64,000 bases of DNA from Dasypus novemcinctus (lineage: Eukaryota; Chordata; Mammalia; Cingulata; Dasypodidae). The position numbers and the translations under genes were made by a program. Location: NCBI RefSeq assembly GCF_030445035.2, contig NC_080678.1:114616599-114680598 (forward strand), in the 5' to 3' direction. This document shows, piece by piece, positions 9,426-22,030 of this stretch (position 1 is the stretch's first letter; each line of letters opens with the position of its first letter). Below the pieces are notes generated by a model. That model was given only the letters and a program-made list of their open reading frames with translations, made no database searches and was not told the DNA's origin.

Positions 9426-9955
9426 AAAGATTTTTAATTGAATGAAAATAAAACATCAACATCTGTAGGATGCTGCAGGTAAGAGTGCTTAGAGGAAGAC
9501 ATTGTATTAAATGCTTATGTTAGTAAAGAAGAAAGAACTCGAATCAATGATCTAAGCTTTCACCTTAAGAAATTAAGAAAAGAGTAAATATAACCCAAAG
9601 GAAGAAGGAAGAAAATCATAAAAATAAGTGCAGAAATCAAAAAAGTTGAAACAATAGAAAAAAATAAATGAAGCTAAAATTGGAAACGATCAATAAAAGT
9701 GATAAATCTCTAGCCAGATTAATCAAGAAACAGAAGATATATTTTACCAAGTCAGGAATGAAAGAGAGAGCATGAATGCAGATCTTACAGAAATTAAAAG
9801 ATTAACAAGGGAATATTATGAACAGTTCTATGCCCATAAATTTGAAAACTTTCATTAATAAGAAAATTCAAGTAAAGATGCATACTGGCAAAGCTCATTA
9901 AAGAAGAGATAACTTGAATAGTCCTATATGAATTAAAGACACTGAATCTGCAATT

Positions 9956-10340
9956 TTTATTTTAAAAAAACATTTTATTTGTCTAAATAAATAAACTTGA
10001 AAAGTACACATAAGTGTATACATTGATGAATTTTCACCAATTCTGCACCCAGATCAAAAAACAATATATAACTTGTACCCTAAAAGCCCCTCCCCTCATA
10101 ATTCCCTTGAGTTGCTACACACATCATGGTTAACCTCTGTGCTAACTTCTAACATCATGTATTACCTTGGCATGTTGTGAAGAAGACTGTAATCACATAA
10201 TGTATAGCCACAGTTCTCCAGAGAAACAGAACCCATAGGAGATTTTATTAATACAAGTGTATATATAAACATGCCTTTACATATATAAGTATGTACATCT
10301 ATACACCCACAGGCATACATCTGAATATGTATTTTAAATT
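9956..10340. mobile_element. Unclassified repeat-like block inside old L1
   Basis: ORF2-like sequence stops near 9955 and resumes near 10340. Between them is AT-rich noncoding sequence with GATGAATTTTCACCAATTCT and an internal ATATATAA-type low-complexity run, resembling old L1 3' UTR material. Its exact family is not recognised. Confidence 0.4.
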
Positions 10341-11051
10341 CTTCTCACAAGCAAACTCCAGAACCAGAAGGCTTCACTGGTGAATTCTACCAAACATTTA
10401 AGGGAAAAATAATTTCAATATAATAAAAACTCTTCCAGAAGATAGGAGGAACACTTCCCAAATAATTTTATGAGGCAACATTACCCTGACACCAAATGCA
10501 AAGATATTAACAAAAACAAGAAGACTACAGATCAACAGCCATTATGATCAAAAATGCAAAAATCCTCAACAAATACTAGCAAGTCAAGCCATGCAATATG
10601 TAAAAATGATAGTAATCTTTGAAGACCAAGTGGAGTATCAACATTTGAAATCAAAGTAAATCACCATGTCAATATATATGATCATGTTAATAGATACAGA
10701 AAAAAGCATTTGACAAAATTCAACAGCCACACTTTATAAAACTTGCAGCAATGCAAAAAGGCATTCACAAAATGCCTACAGCTAACAGACAATGATGAAA
10801 ATGGAATGCTTTCCCTATAAAATCAGGAATAAGGAATACTTATTCTCACCACTCCTATTCAACAGCATACTAAGTCAAGAACAAGAAATAAAAGGTATAC
10901 ATACTGGAAAGGAAAAAAAACATAAAATTATTTCTAATCACAGACAACATGAGTGCCTACTTAGAAAATCCTAAAAATTATACAAAAATATTCCTAGAAT
11001 TAATGAATGAGTTTACAAAGTTGAAGTTACAAGAACAATATGCAATACTCT

Positions 11052-11726
11052 TGTAGAAGTTGAGAGATGTTCAATTATTTGCATATAGAAAGGCCAGGAC
11101 TCAGGAATGATTTTGAGAAGGAAAAATGATTTATTGACTGCCAGCAGGACTCGGGACATTTCTGTTTCAAACCGGAGCCCTGAACAAGATTTTCAAGTTC
11201 CTTTTATACAGGGTGGGGAGTCAAACGGTGCTTTTATCAAAGAAAACTACTTTCTTTGTTAGTTAAGTCTTTGCCTGACTACCAGGCAAGTTAACATATC
11301 GCCCACACCTCAGGTAAGCTTGAATTAGCATCTTGCCCACATTCTGTGTAGATGCAACCTTGAATACACATTCAGTCTTACATCCTTTCTGAACATTCAA
11401 AGCCCATATCACTTAACTGGATTTCTAGAGACTAGGCATACTTGAATACAGAATTAGATGATTCTGAATTTATGCACAGGCTATATTATATTGCCCATTC
11501 GAGGCCAAGTCCAAGTTCCCTTAAGTTTCGGCATCACCACCATCAGAGTTTCCCTGTACTGACTGGTATGTATATAGAGTTTGCATTGCTAAATGGCCTC
11601 CCAGGACTGGAGTCATTGCCATGGTTACCAAGGGCAGGATTGCAGCCTCTTATGTCCCACACCCACAAGTCAGGACAGACAGCTGATCTCCGAAGAGACA
11701 CAGCTTCCCACCCATAGCCCACATCA
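11052..11726 (-). mobile_element. LTR copy A, minus orientation
   Basis: The block begins TGTAGAAGTTGAG and ends GCCCACATCA, and shares most of its length with the LTR at 12130-12612. In minus orientation it carries TATAAAAG (about 11201-11208) and AATAAA (11130-11135). Old L1 ORF2 lies on both sides, so it behaves as a solo LTR; I found no convincing target duplication. It has about 190 bp more than copy B in U3. Confidence 0.75.
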
Positions 11727-11870
11727 ATATCAATCATGTATTTCTATACACTAGCAATGAACAATTGAAAGTTGAATTTTTTAAAGTACCATTTGCAACA
11801 GCATAAAAATCACAAAATACTTAGCTATAAATCTAACAAAATATGTATAAGAACAATATATATAATTTTT

Positions 11871-12129
11871 TTTCTCACTGAGAAGATGATTTATTCCAAA
11901 TGCACAAGCAAGGAATTAAGGGATCTGCCCAAAACCAGTTCAAAGTGAGAAAGGGTCTAGGGCTTTTATAGGGGGAATAGGGAACATCAAGCGATGATTA
12001 CATGATATATTGCTGCCATGTGGGTGAAGATTCTGGAATTTTGCTTACAGGGTCTCCTGTGTTATGTCCTATACGCAAATCTCCTGTTTGATGCCTAGTT
12101 TGTAGCCTTTTATCCCAGGGAAGATGTAT
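11871..12129 (-). mobile_element. Third LTR-like fragment between copies A and B
   Basis: Read on minus, a TATA-like CTATAAAAG (near 11970) precedes GGAATAAATC (near 11893), in the spacing seen in nearby LTRs, but the sequence differs from copies A and B. It abuts old L1 on the left and LTR B on the right. It may be the 3' LTR of the ERV remnant to the right, split by LTR B; this is inference. Confidence 0.4.
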
Positions 12130-12612
12130 TGTAGTAGTTGTGAGAGGTTCAATTATTTGTGTACAGAAAGGCCAGGACTCAGGAATGATTTTGAGAAGGA
12201 AAAATGACTTATTGATGGCCAGCCAGATTCAGGAGCTTTCTGTTTCAAACCCAAGCCCCAAACAAGAATTTTGAGTTCCTTTTATACAGAGGAAGGGCTA
12301 AATCATTCTTTGTTTCAGTGCTCAATAGGTTTGAATTAGCATATGTATCTTCCACATCCTAGGTAAGCTTTTAGCATGGACTTCATACATTCTAGATAAG
12401 TTTTTAGCACATTTGGTTTGCATTTTCCCTGAATATTTAAAGTTTATAGAGTTTGCATTGATAAACTGTTTCCTGGGACTGGAGTCAGTGCCATGGTTAC
12501 CAAGGGCAGGGCTGCAGCCTCTCACCATCTCACACACACAGGTCAGGACAGACAGCTCAGGTTAAGGTTATTTCAGAAGAGACAAAGAGCCTCCCACCCA
12601 TAGCCCACATCA
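12130..12612 (-). mobile_element. LTR copy B, minus orientation
   Basis: It begins TGTAGTAGTTG and ends GCCCACATCA, sharing both ends, the CTGTTTCAAACC segment and the CCATGGTTACCAAGGGCAGG segment with copy A. In sense orientation it has TATAAAAGG, and AATAAG replaces AATAAA. ERV-like internal sequence lies to the right, so it may be a 3' LTR of that remnant or an independent solo LTR. Confidence 0.7.
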
Positions 12613-14000
12613 GTTGCAGATTTTCTGGGCAATAAGTTGCTCCTGGTACCATTCTGTGGTTTTGCGGAGATGTTATCTTACTACTGACATTCCTGGAAGT
12701 AGAACTGGGAAGTTCTGGTTATTGTCCTTCTAGGAACTAAGACCAAAATGTAAACTACTATGATTAGGTTAATAGAAAACTAGTTCAACTAGATCTGGAG
12801 AGGGTCTTGGAATTTTTCATTACTGCTTAAGAAAAGAAATTTTCAATAAGCTCATGTTCCAGCTATCAAGTCCCGTCTTGTGATTATACTCTTCTTATTC
12901 TTAAGAAGAAATATTTGTAAGCATTCCCCATTTGAGGGGAATGGGCAAAGGTCCATCTTCGGTAGTTACTTCCTGCTGAGCATGGGTGAAGAAAATATCC
13001 ATATTATTTTAGAGGATGCTCTTGACATAAACCCACAAAGACAACATAGACAGCAGCAAGACAAGCACACGGCAAGCAGAACGAAGGCAGTTCTTGAAAC
13101 AGCCACTCTCCATCTCATAGGCAAGTTCATCAACCACTCAGGAAATGAATCAAGTTTTCTGAGATTTTTAACATGTTCAATATCATTTTGCATATGATCC
13201 AGTATTGGAGATATTATTATTATCATATTCACCAGGTACAGCACTTAATACTAATCAATGCACAAGCTTTTCTCTGAGTGGCAGTTAATAGATCTAAGCT
13301 CCAGGTTTGCAATACTATACATGTTGTCCCTCCATGGAAGCAGGCCATAATGCCAATTGTATTTGTTTAGGTTCTACCCATTTACTCTGGCAATTATTGC
13401 TCCACTGGGTGTATCCTTTACACAGCCAGCACAGTGCGGCACTGTTGGTCTGGAGATCCACTGGCCTGGTACACAGCACCCTGTGGCATGATGAACAGAG
13501 CCAACCTGGAGACAAGTATCCATTGTAAGTCTAGCGATATCAAGCCATCACTGGCTGGCAGAGCCACAGAAGCCTGAGGCAGCAACATATTTCCACCTAC
13601 TTCAGAGCATGACCAAATGTGGCAGATACCTTTATTGTTTTGGGGGTCTTAGTGACCAATCTAGCCAATAACTCAAATGGAGAGACACCGTACATGGCAC
13701 TGGGACCTGGTTTAAATGTACAAGAGAGCCCAACAACATCCTCTTAGTGTGTGGCTTTCTGGCTATGTCCCTATGTCCCCTGCTGTAAGGCACTGTTTGT
13801 GGCTGACATTGAACAGGCCTCACAATCTTGTATGATATGAACTTGTATGATATTGATAGGGATGCCTAATACCTCAGCCAGGCCCACCCTGTGGCAGCTC
13901 CTCTATGCTGTGCTTTTTGTATATGTACCCATGGGGCTACTTCTTTATCACTTCTAGAGCTGGTGAACTTTAACTCTGGGTTCCTGATGTCATATGGGTG
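12613..14000 (-). mobile_element. Degenerate ERV internal region
   Basis: Minus-strand pieces look retroviral. A 92-codon frame (13244-12966) has a charged segment, a long hydrophobic stretch and a cysteine cluster (SCCCLCCLC), resembling an Env membrane anchor and tail. Minus-strand sequence near 13900-13630 resembles decayed integrase (an aligned Cys-x2-Cys-like DCEACS and a PSAMYGVSPFELL segment). Frames are heavily broken and class I versus III is not decided. Confidence 0.45.
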
Positions 14001-14706
14001 CTAAAAAAATTGGGGGAGCTATTAGGTTATACATAAAGAACAAAACATCTCCGGATTTAGAAATACCAATCATAGACCAGAGCTCAAGAATAAATGTGAC
14101 TGCTATAAAAGCTTACAATCTAGGCCTTAATATCCTTAAATTGAGCTATTTCTAGATTTCATAAACTACAACTTATAGTAGATGTTTTGTTTCACCTTGC
14201 TTTTTACTCTTTTACCAAGATTATGTTAATCAATAGGAAAAACATAACAAACTTTTGCCTTGCTTTTTCCATTAAGGTCTTTTTGTTTATGACGGGGTGA
14301 CTGCATGATCTATTCGAGAAGCATCATAGCAAAAGAGTGTAGCTGATAAGAGATTTTGGTTGTTCTCACAGCATCACATTTTTCTAAGAATAACTAAAAG
14401 TATAACCAAAAATCATATCATACAGATCAGTATTAGGATAGAACAGACAGCGTGAACTTTGAAATTCTTTAAGAATTTTTTTATATATTCCCCAAATATA
14501 CAAGGAAATTACACATTTAATTCCTTCTTCATGTTTTCTCTTTTAGAAAGATACTGTTTACCACAAAGAAACTTCAGAAGTGCTGGAAGAAATTTATTTT
14601 TGTAAATTTATGAAAACTTAAGATGCCCTATGGAATCAAGATCATATTCTCGCTACCACCAACTTAATATATTACCAATTTTTTGGAACATTAATATCCC
14701 CACCAT
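14001..14706. other. Unassigned AT-rich sequence
   Basis: No coding frame, RNA gene or recognised repeat was seen. It may be the remainder of the ERV remnant to its left or single-copy DNA. Confidence 0.4.
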
Positions 14707-15334
14707 AAGAATATATTACTTTTTCTGTGAGCAAGAGAAGATGTACATCACCATTGCAGGGTGATGGGAATATGGAGAAACATGGGAAAACTACAATTGG
14801 TGTGACCTATAGACTCTGGTTAACAGCAATACTATAATATTCTTGCATTAATGCCAAGCTATACTGTGTTGATAACGGAGGTGTATGGAAAAAGTGTGCC
14901 AAATGTATGCTATGGACCATGATTGGTGGTAATAGTCTGATATTATCTCATAATCTGTAACAAATGTTCCACCAAGTTTTGGAGTTGTATGGGAAATCTA
15001 TACATTTGTATGATTGTTTTGCAAGTTCACAATATCTGTAACAAAAGTACATTTGAAAAATAGTATGGGTTGGGGGAAAAATACATCAAATGTAAGATAA
15101 GGAATATAGTTGGTAGTAATATTTTGACAATGCTCTTGCATAGTTTGTAACAAACATTTCACACCAATGCAAGGAGTTGGTAGAGGGGTGATATATGAGA
15201 ACCCTGTGTGATGTTATGTATGTTTATTTTTAAGTTCACAATCTTTACTATATACTTATTGTTTATGTGTGTTCATGTATGAATGATATAATTCAATAAA
15301 ATAAAAATTTAAAAAAAAAGAATATATTACTTTT
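14707..15334 (+). mobile_element. Poly-A-tailed L1 3' fragment with 17-bp target duplication
   Basis: The body (14724-15317) ends in an A-rich tail and is flanked by perfect copies of AAGAATATATTACTTTT at 14707-14723 and 15318-15334. Its text (AATCTGTAACAAATGTTCCACC, TATGGGAAATCTATAC) belongs to the same kind of L1 3' UTR seen at 45150-45340 and 54540-54780. Two imperfect copies of a segment about 190 bp apart lie inside. It is a 5'-truncated target-primed insertion with no coding sequence. Confidence 0.8.
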
Positions 15335-16249
15335 AACAATGTGGGAGATTCCCTAAACTTCAGAGAGGTAAATGTAGTATGGGTTTTTACACATTATTAC
15401 GTGTTTATATTTTAGCACCTCACTTTTTACAAGGCGAAAAACAAATTCTTCTATAACAATTTGCAATTAAAGAAGTCCTTAAGGGTTTTAGAACATTATA
15501 TTCGAACAGGCCTCTACTTATCACAGTAACAAATAAGTTAATCAAATAGTAAGAAAAGACCACTTCTAAAATAGTAGTGGCTCTCTATTTTAAAACCAAT
15601 AAGGATACGATGAAGACATTCTGATAAGGCACTGATTCTTTGTTATATATACACTGATAGTCTCAAAAGGAGTTTTATATCCATCCACTCAAAACAGACC
15701 AGACATTTAAGAAAACTGTGTTACTTTAACAGAGAGAGAAAGTCAAATTTTAGTTTTGCATCAGTACATCACTTAGGAAACAAATCTTAGCATATATTAA
15801 AACAGACTGAGGATAGGTTTTTTGCTATAAAGTTAATTTTTGCTATCAATATCAACTCTTAGATTTCTACTTAATAATGATTTCCTGAAATCAGTCCTTT
15901 ACATTGTAATCTTTTAGTTTGGAAAATGCTTTTACAAACTTCCCATAACCATCCATAACCACATAGACTAATTAATTCAAGACAAATTTCACCTTTAAAT
16001 AAGCTTATTGAATTACAGTTAGCAATAAGCAAAATTCCCTTCTGCTAACCCATCTACAACTTTCCATATGCATTTAATTCTTGTCCTACATTTTTCCATC
16101 CTGATTTTATGAACACCGGCCATCTTATCATAGGACAAAAGACACTACCTTAAAGAAGCTTTCACAAACCTTCTACTTCTTTCATATCCATTCATATCTT
16201 ATATCATTCATTCTGAAGAACTACATTTTTAAACTACAAAACAAATAAG
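15335..16249. other. Unassigned AT-rich sequence
   Basis: No gene, SINE or LTR could be supported. The first bases after 15334 are the interrupted continuation of the sequence left of 14707. Confidence 0.4.
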
Positions 16250-19015
16250 CACTGTTGAAAGAAATCAAAGCAGAACTAAGAAGAATGAAGAATGCTTCCA
16301 TCAGAGGAGACAACACTGAACTGGAAGTTGAGAATATCACCAGGCCATTTTGGGCTCCTCATGCTACTAAACTGACAGGCAATGAAGGGGATTTCTGTGC
16401 TGCCTGATGTAACTGATTCTAATTATCAAGGGGAAATTAGGGTGCTGCTGCACAATGGGGAGTATGAAGGACAAGTGTGACTGGAATGCAAGTGACACTC
16501 AAGGGTGCTTCTTGGGTGATTAAAGTAGAACAGATGGGAAACAAAAACAACCCAATTTAGGGAGGACTGTTAAAGGCCCAGACCCTCCAGGAATGAACAA
16601 ACTTAAAATATATGAAACAAAAAGTGACAGAATGCAAAGAAGAAATAGACCAATCCAAAATTGTAGCTGGAACCTCAACACTCTTCTCTTGCTGATTGAA
16701 AGAATTACATAGAACCTCATAAGGATGTAGAAGACATGAACAATTCTGTGAATTCACCTGGCCTGACAGAGAACATAGCACCCAATTACAGAAGAAGACA
16801 CATTTGTTTCAAGTGCCAATGGTGCATTCACTAAGACGGACCATATTCCAGACCATAAAACAAACTTCAACAAAGTAAGAAGAATTAAAAGCATGTGAAG
16901 TATGTTCTAACCACAACAGAATTAAACTAGACATGAATAAGGAAAAGATATGAGGAAAATACGCAAATATTTGAAAATTAAGGAACAAACTTCTAAATGA
17001 CCCAAGTATCATAGAGGAAGTCACAAGGAAATTTAGAAAATATTTTAAATTGAATGCAAATATCAAAATTTCTCTATGCAGCTAAAGCAATGTTCAGAGG
17101 GCATTTATAGCTTCTATTAGAGGGCTTAGAGGAAAATTATAGCACTAAATATTTAATTAGAAAAGAAGATCTTAAATCAATGATCTAAGATTTCATCTTG
17201 AAAAACTAGAAAAGGAAGAGCAAAAGCAAGCAGAAAGTAATAAAAGTAGGAAATAACAAAGAAAGCATATTAAAGGAAATAATAAAGATAGTAACAAAAG
17301 TTACTGAAATAAAAAAGGGAACAAAATCAAGGATATAAAACCTGATTCTTGAAAAGCATCAATATTTTGATGAACTTCTAACAAGATGGATTCAGAAAGA
17401 AAAGAGAAGACAACAATATTAATATCAAGAATTAAAGAAGAGGGATCACTACACATTCTACAGACATAAAAAAGAAATTAGGGGAATATTATGAACAATC
17501 TTATGCCCCAAAATTCTACAACTTAGATGAAATGGACAAATTCCTAGAAAAACACTAACTACCAGAGTTCACTTTTTTAAAAGTATGTATGCATACATAT
17601 ATATACAGAATGAATAAACCTATGTTTAAATGAAACATTATAGTTTATAAATTTTTCAACAGACAGAACATTGAGCCCAGACTGCCTAATAAATTCAACC
17701 AAATATTTAAGAAAGACCCAATTCTCCACAAATTCTTCTGAAAATAGTAGAGAAATAAGCACATCATAATTCATTTTATGAAGGCAACATTGCTCTTACC
17801 AAAGCCACACAAAGACATCACCTTAAAAAAAAAATGAAGACCAATAAGCCACAGGAATTGAGATATAGAAACCCTCAAAAGATTATCAATAAACCATATC
17901 CTGAAACGTAAACAGGGAATGAAAAGTCGGTTCAACATTCAAAAATCAGGGAAATGGACTTTGGCCCAGTGGTTAGGGTGTCCCTCTACCATATGGGAGG
18001 CCCGCGATTCAAGCCCCGGGCCTCCTTCACCCGTGTGGAGCTGGCCCATGCCCAGTGCTGATGCGCGCAAGGAGTGCCGTGCCACTCAGGGGTGTCCCCC
18101 GCGTGGGGGAGTCCCACGCGCAAGGAGTGCGCCCATGAGGAAAGCCACCCATCATGAAAACAAAGTGCAGCCTGCCCAGGAATGGCTCCGCCCACACTTC
18201 CTGTGCTGCTGACGTCAACAGAAGCGGACAAAGAAACAAGACGCAGCAAATAGACACAGAGAACAGACAAGCAGGGGAGGGGGGGGAAATTAAATAAATA
18301 AATAAATCTTAACAAAAAACATTCAAAAATCAATATAACTCAGGATATCAACACACTAAAGAAGAAAACCATATGACCATTTCAATAGATACAGAGGAAA
18401 CATTTGCAAAATTCATTTATCAATGCATGATGAAACTTTCAGCAAGCTAAGAATAGAGCTTCCTCACCATGATAGAAGACATCTCTGAGAAAACTACAGC
18501 AAACACAATACTTAGGTGATGAAAAGCTGAATGCTTTCCCCTAAGACAAAAATAAGGCGTGGATGTCCTCTCTCTCCACTCCTATTCACTAGCATAATGG
18601 GAGTCCAAAGCAGTGCAATAAGGCAGGGGAAAAAAAGGAATAAAAGGCATACATATTGGACAGGAAGAAATAAAACTTTCAATTTATAGACAGCATGAAC
18701 ATTTACATTTAAAATCCCAAGGAAGCTACAGAAAAGTTACTTGAAGTAAATGAGTTTAGCCAGGTTGAAGACTGAAGTAACTTTGGGAAAGACAAAAGTA
18801 AAGGGAATGAAAACAGATCAGTGGCTGCTGGAGGTGGGGTTAGGGACTGACTACAAAGGAACACAAGAGATGTGTCGGAGATGATGGAAATGTACTAGAT
18901 GGTGACTGTGGTGGCAAATATAAGACTGTATACCTTTGATAAACCTTATTGAACTGTATGCTAAAAGGGTGAACTTCACCATATGTAAATTATACCTCGA
19001 CTTTTGAAATATATT
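16250..19015 (+). mobile_element. Old L1 (L1M-like): degenerate ORF2 and 3' UTR
   Basis: From about 16800 the sequence follows ORF2 order in plus orientation with many stops; 18340-18770 is the reverse transcriptase region. A 3' UTR at 18780-19015 contains CAGATCAGTGGCTGCTGGAGG and ends with AACTGTATGCTAAAAGGGTG, typical of old mammalian L1 tails. A DAS SINE interrupts it at 17949-18317. The 5' limit is uncertain because 16250-16750 is very degenerate. Confidence 0.72.
17934..18332 (+). mobile_element. DAS-type tRNA-derived SINE with 15-bp duplication
   Basis: The body is 17949-18317, flanked by AACATTCAAAAATCA at 17934-17948 and 18318-18332. The head holds RNA polymerase III promoter boxes, TGGCCCAGTGGT (A) and GATTCAAGCCCC (B, one change). 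A GC-rich body and an (AAAT)n-like tail follow. This head is characteristic of armadillo SINEs. It lies inside old L1 ORF2. Confidence 0.92.
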
Positions 19016-19768
19016 TTCTGGCTATTTCTGTATGAGACCTGTATTTTAATAATTGCATAATATAATACAGTTTTTATTAGTGTAAATGACACCAGCACTT
19101 GATGGGAAGTTACATGGGTGATCTTTTAGATCCTCTAGGATCCAACGTTTTGAGGTACATATGTGATTCTCCAACCTCACACACAAAAATTATAGATACA
19201 TATACATATATATATATATATATCATATATAGGCACACATATATATTCCTATTTATAGTTATTATGTTTATCTTATATACCAATGTGCACACATACATAT
19301 AAACTTTTTTGAAATAGTCTTCAGTGTTATGATTTATTTTATTAAACATGTTCAAATTTTCTTTTTTTCCACATTAACATATGGTTATTTGTAATCCAAA
19401 AAAAGTTACTATTTTAGATTAACAGTAAAAACCATGCAACAAATCAAAACTAAGTTAATGAGGAAGGTCAGATTACTCAAATTTATGCAAATCTATAATC
19501 CCTAGTTTAAGAAAACATCAGTAGTTCATTGTATTAAATTGGCATGTTTGATATGATTAAATACTTGAAGGAGTAAAAATTTGCCCTAGTAAATGGGGGT
19601 GTGAGGACATTTTCTTCAATTTAGAAAGAAAATCCTAGAAAACTATGTTCTCCCCCATTTTAAAAACTTTCTTCTCACTTTTTCCTTCATTTGTATTAGA
19701 AATGTCTTTGTGCCCTCACTCTGAAATACATCCTCCTCAGAAATTTGCTAAAAATGATGAACTCATAC

Positions 19769-19925
19769 CTGCAAGCCCAAAGGATGTTTTCCATGATGAC
19801 CCTTCGTCCTCTTCATCCTTACTGCTCTGACTTGCTCTTGCAAAGCATCCACTGGCCTGCCACACGGTAGGCTTACTCTCATTAGAAAAGAAATTTATAT
19901 AGTTATCCATGGTGTCAAATAACAC
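19769..19925 (-). other. Possible exon or exon-like frame, unrecognised
   Basis: A minus-strand frame rich in Ser, Asp and Glu (SSKDEEDEGSS) runs into GCTTGCAG/GTATGAGT, a good 5' splice-site match, at 19769/19768. The frame stays open upstream through an AG near 19960, but no strong pyrimidine tract precedes that AG. I do not recognise the peptide. Chance is quite possible. Confidence 0.2.
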
Positions 19926-21181
19926 ATAAATTTTAAAAAGGATCTCTGATAATCTAATTATTCAGTTGACATTCATCTCCATTTTAGTTCAGCCACTCTC
20001 CTTACCATCAGGTAGAAATGGACCACTTCTGAGCTAATTCCCAAATCCCACTGTCTGATTACAAGCTCCATTATTTTACACTTCCACATGGCTTGCAAGC
20101 AAGCCCCCTTGGGTCCATCCACATATTCTTCTTCTCCCCTAATTTACCAAAGCTGTGGGAGAGAAGTCCTGGGCTCACTGGGGTTTCTAAACCCAGCAGA
20201 ACCATTTGGAAGATATTTGCTACTGTCCCTAGCCAGTTTCCTCTACCCTTCCTTCACTGCAGCTAATTCCCAACTACCACCCTCTTTTAGCCCCTACCTT
20301 AATTCTTTGTCTTATGAAAGTGTAGCCTCTTCTTAGAAATGCAAGCCAGCAACTCATTCTCTTTGTATACTTAGATGCATCAGCATTCTTCATAACACCT
20401 TACTTTCCCCCATTCAGAATTAATTCTTCCACATTCTCAACCCTATTTCCTTCTGCTTTCTCTGAGACTTTTTTCCATAATTTATTTTTCATCTATCTAT
20501 ATATATACACACACACACACATATATATAATCTCTACCTATCTACAAGTTTTTACATATCATAATTCTCAATTCTCTCACCTTAAAAATAGAAACCCCTT
20601 TCAACTTTCCATCTCCATCTAGCTACTGCTTTAGCTCTAACAGATATTTCAAATACTAGTCTATACTCACTTTCTCTGTTTCCTTTCCAATGTCTCACTA
20701 CTCAACTTACTCACTTAGGCTATCTGCTTGGCACTGGTTGAACTTTGGTTTGCAATTCCACTTAGCAAAAGTCTCCTAAATTGCCTTCTTGGGTCTAGTC
20801 TCCACTGTCTAGGAAAAAATTCTTCCTACAATGCAAATCTAATTATAGCCACCCACCGACTTCAAGATAAACCATGGATTCTTGCTAGGCATATAAGTGT
20901 AGACCATTGACTACTTGGCCTTTGCCTGCCTGCTCACCGTGACCTCTACTAATTTCCTACATGCACTTTATGTTTTACCCATAGCAAAATACATGGCTTT
21001 TTCTTTTGCTTCTATGGGTAAATTCAAGTTTCTAACTCTTTTCTCCTTTTCATCTTTTCTTTTAGATTACTGTAAATATCTACCTACTAATTTATTGTGA
21101 ACATCTGTCTAGTAATTGTTTTTCACTTCTTGCCACTCCAACCTATCTTCCACCTTATCAGCAATCCACCTTCTAGACAAA

Positions 21182-21251
21182 GAGATGATACATAGATGGT
21201 AGGTAGACAGATAGGTAGGTAGGTAGGTAGATTAGAGATAGATAGATAGAT

Positions 21252-21304
<53 letters not shown>

Positions 21305-21325
21305 ATGTAGGTAGGTAGATGAGAA
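21182..21325 (+). repeat. (GATA)n/(GGTA)n microsatellite
   Basis: A compound tetranucleotide array: TAGG-type units near 21196-21226, a GATA block of about 18 units at 21235-21302, then TAGG units again. The uninterrupted core suggests it is likely polymorphic. Confidence 0.95.
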
Positions 21326-21867
21326 AGTAAAACAGGAAGTCTCCATCTCTGTTTCATTTTCATTCTATGGGACTGAATCAAATGCATACTCCTTGGCATC
21401 ACATATAGAATTCATTTCCACTCTGGCCTAGTTTCTATTTTTGGCTCTACCTCTCTTCAGGTTTCCTAGCATTCCAACTCACCCATTCCCTAAAACTCCT
21501 ATTACATAAAATTTCTCACCACTAAGATCTTTGCACAACTCCTTGTCTTTGCTCCACTGTAGCCTGGTTGAGATTCTTATAACAAGTGCTTTTATTGTAG
21601 TTTACTGTGAATATAAAGCTTCCAGCACTATATTTATCTTTATTTTAGTATTTATTCCATCTAATCCAATAATATTATGTAGTTCTCCCCCATGAGATTT
21701 TGCTCTGCCTGAGGAAGACTTTTAGTCCACTTTGATGCATTTATAGCATCCTCTACAGTACTTGGTCCAATGGGGAATGAAACTGAATTACATTAGATGG
21801 CAGGAAAAAATCACATTAAAAAAAAGATTCAGTAGTCAGTATTTTAGCCCTCGATTCTGCATCATCT

Positions 21868-22030
21868 ACTCATTCATTCAAAAAATATTTTCTGAGGACC
21901 TCCTATGTGCAGATATTATTCTAAGTGTTTGGGATACCCAGTGAACATGACAGATGTGCTCTGCCCTTACGAGTGTATATATTCTCATGAGGAGACAGAT
22001 AATAAACTGGCAAACAAATAAATCATTGCC
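21868..22030 (+). mobile_element. LINE-2 3' end fragment
   Basis: The segment runs from CATTCATTCAAAAAATATTT through CTCCTATGTGCAGAT, GGATACCCAGTGAACA and GAGACAGATAATAAAC. These phrases are the familiar degenerate L2 3' end found in all mammals. Confidence 0.75.

Larger units (their letters stand above)
7091..11870 (+). mobile_element. Old L1 (L1M-like) ORF2, dissected by later insertions
   Basis: Degenerate ORF2 sequence in plus orientation is seen at 7091-7556, 8452-8585, about 9430-9955, about 10340-11051 and 11727-11870. The first piece matches the endonuclease region (degenerate LISEKADFRT), later pieces match the linker and reverse transcriptase (for example the degenerate GFTGEFYQTF region near 10375), with many stops. 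The pieces follow in ORF2 order, so they are one element split by the provirus, an 883-bp solo LTR, two L1-like blocks and an LTR at 11052. Confidence 0.75.
19016..21867. other. Mostly single-copy AT-rich sequence with microsatellites
   Basis: No gene is established. There is an (AT)n/(ACAT)n run near 19195-19260, (AC)n with (AT)n near 20498-20530, and a large GATA/GGTA array at 21182-21325. One short minus-strand frame near 19769-19925 has a splice-donor-like end and is listed separately. Confidence 0.55.

Noticed and set aside
17962..18060. tRNA-like sequence with A and B boxes
   Set aside because: It is the head of a DAS SINE, not a functional tRNA gene; it continues into a SINE body and tail and has a target duplication.
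21235..21302. Regular repeat that could suggest a CRISPR-like array
   Set aside because: Plain GATA tetranucleotide microsatellite without spacers, in vertebrate DNA.
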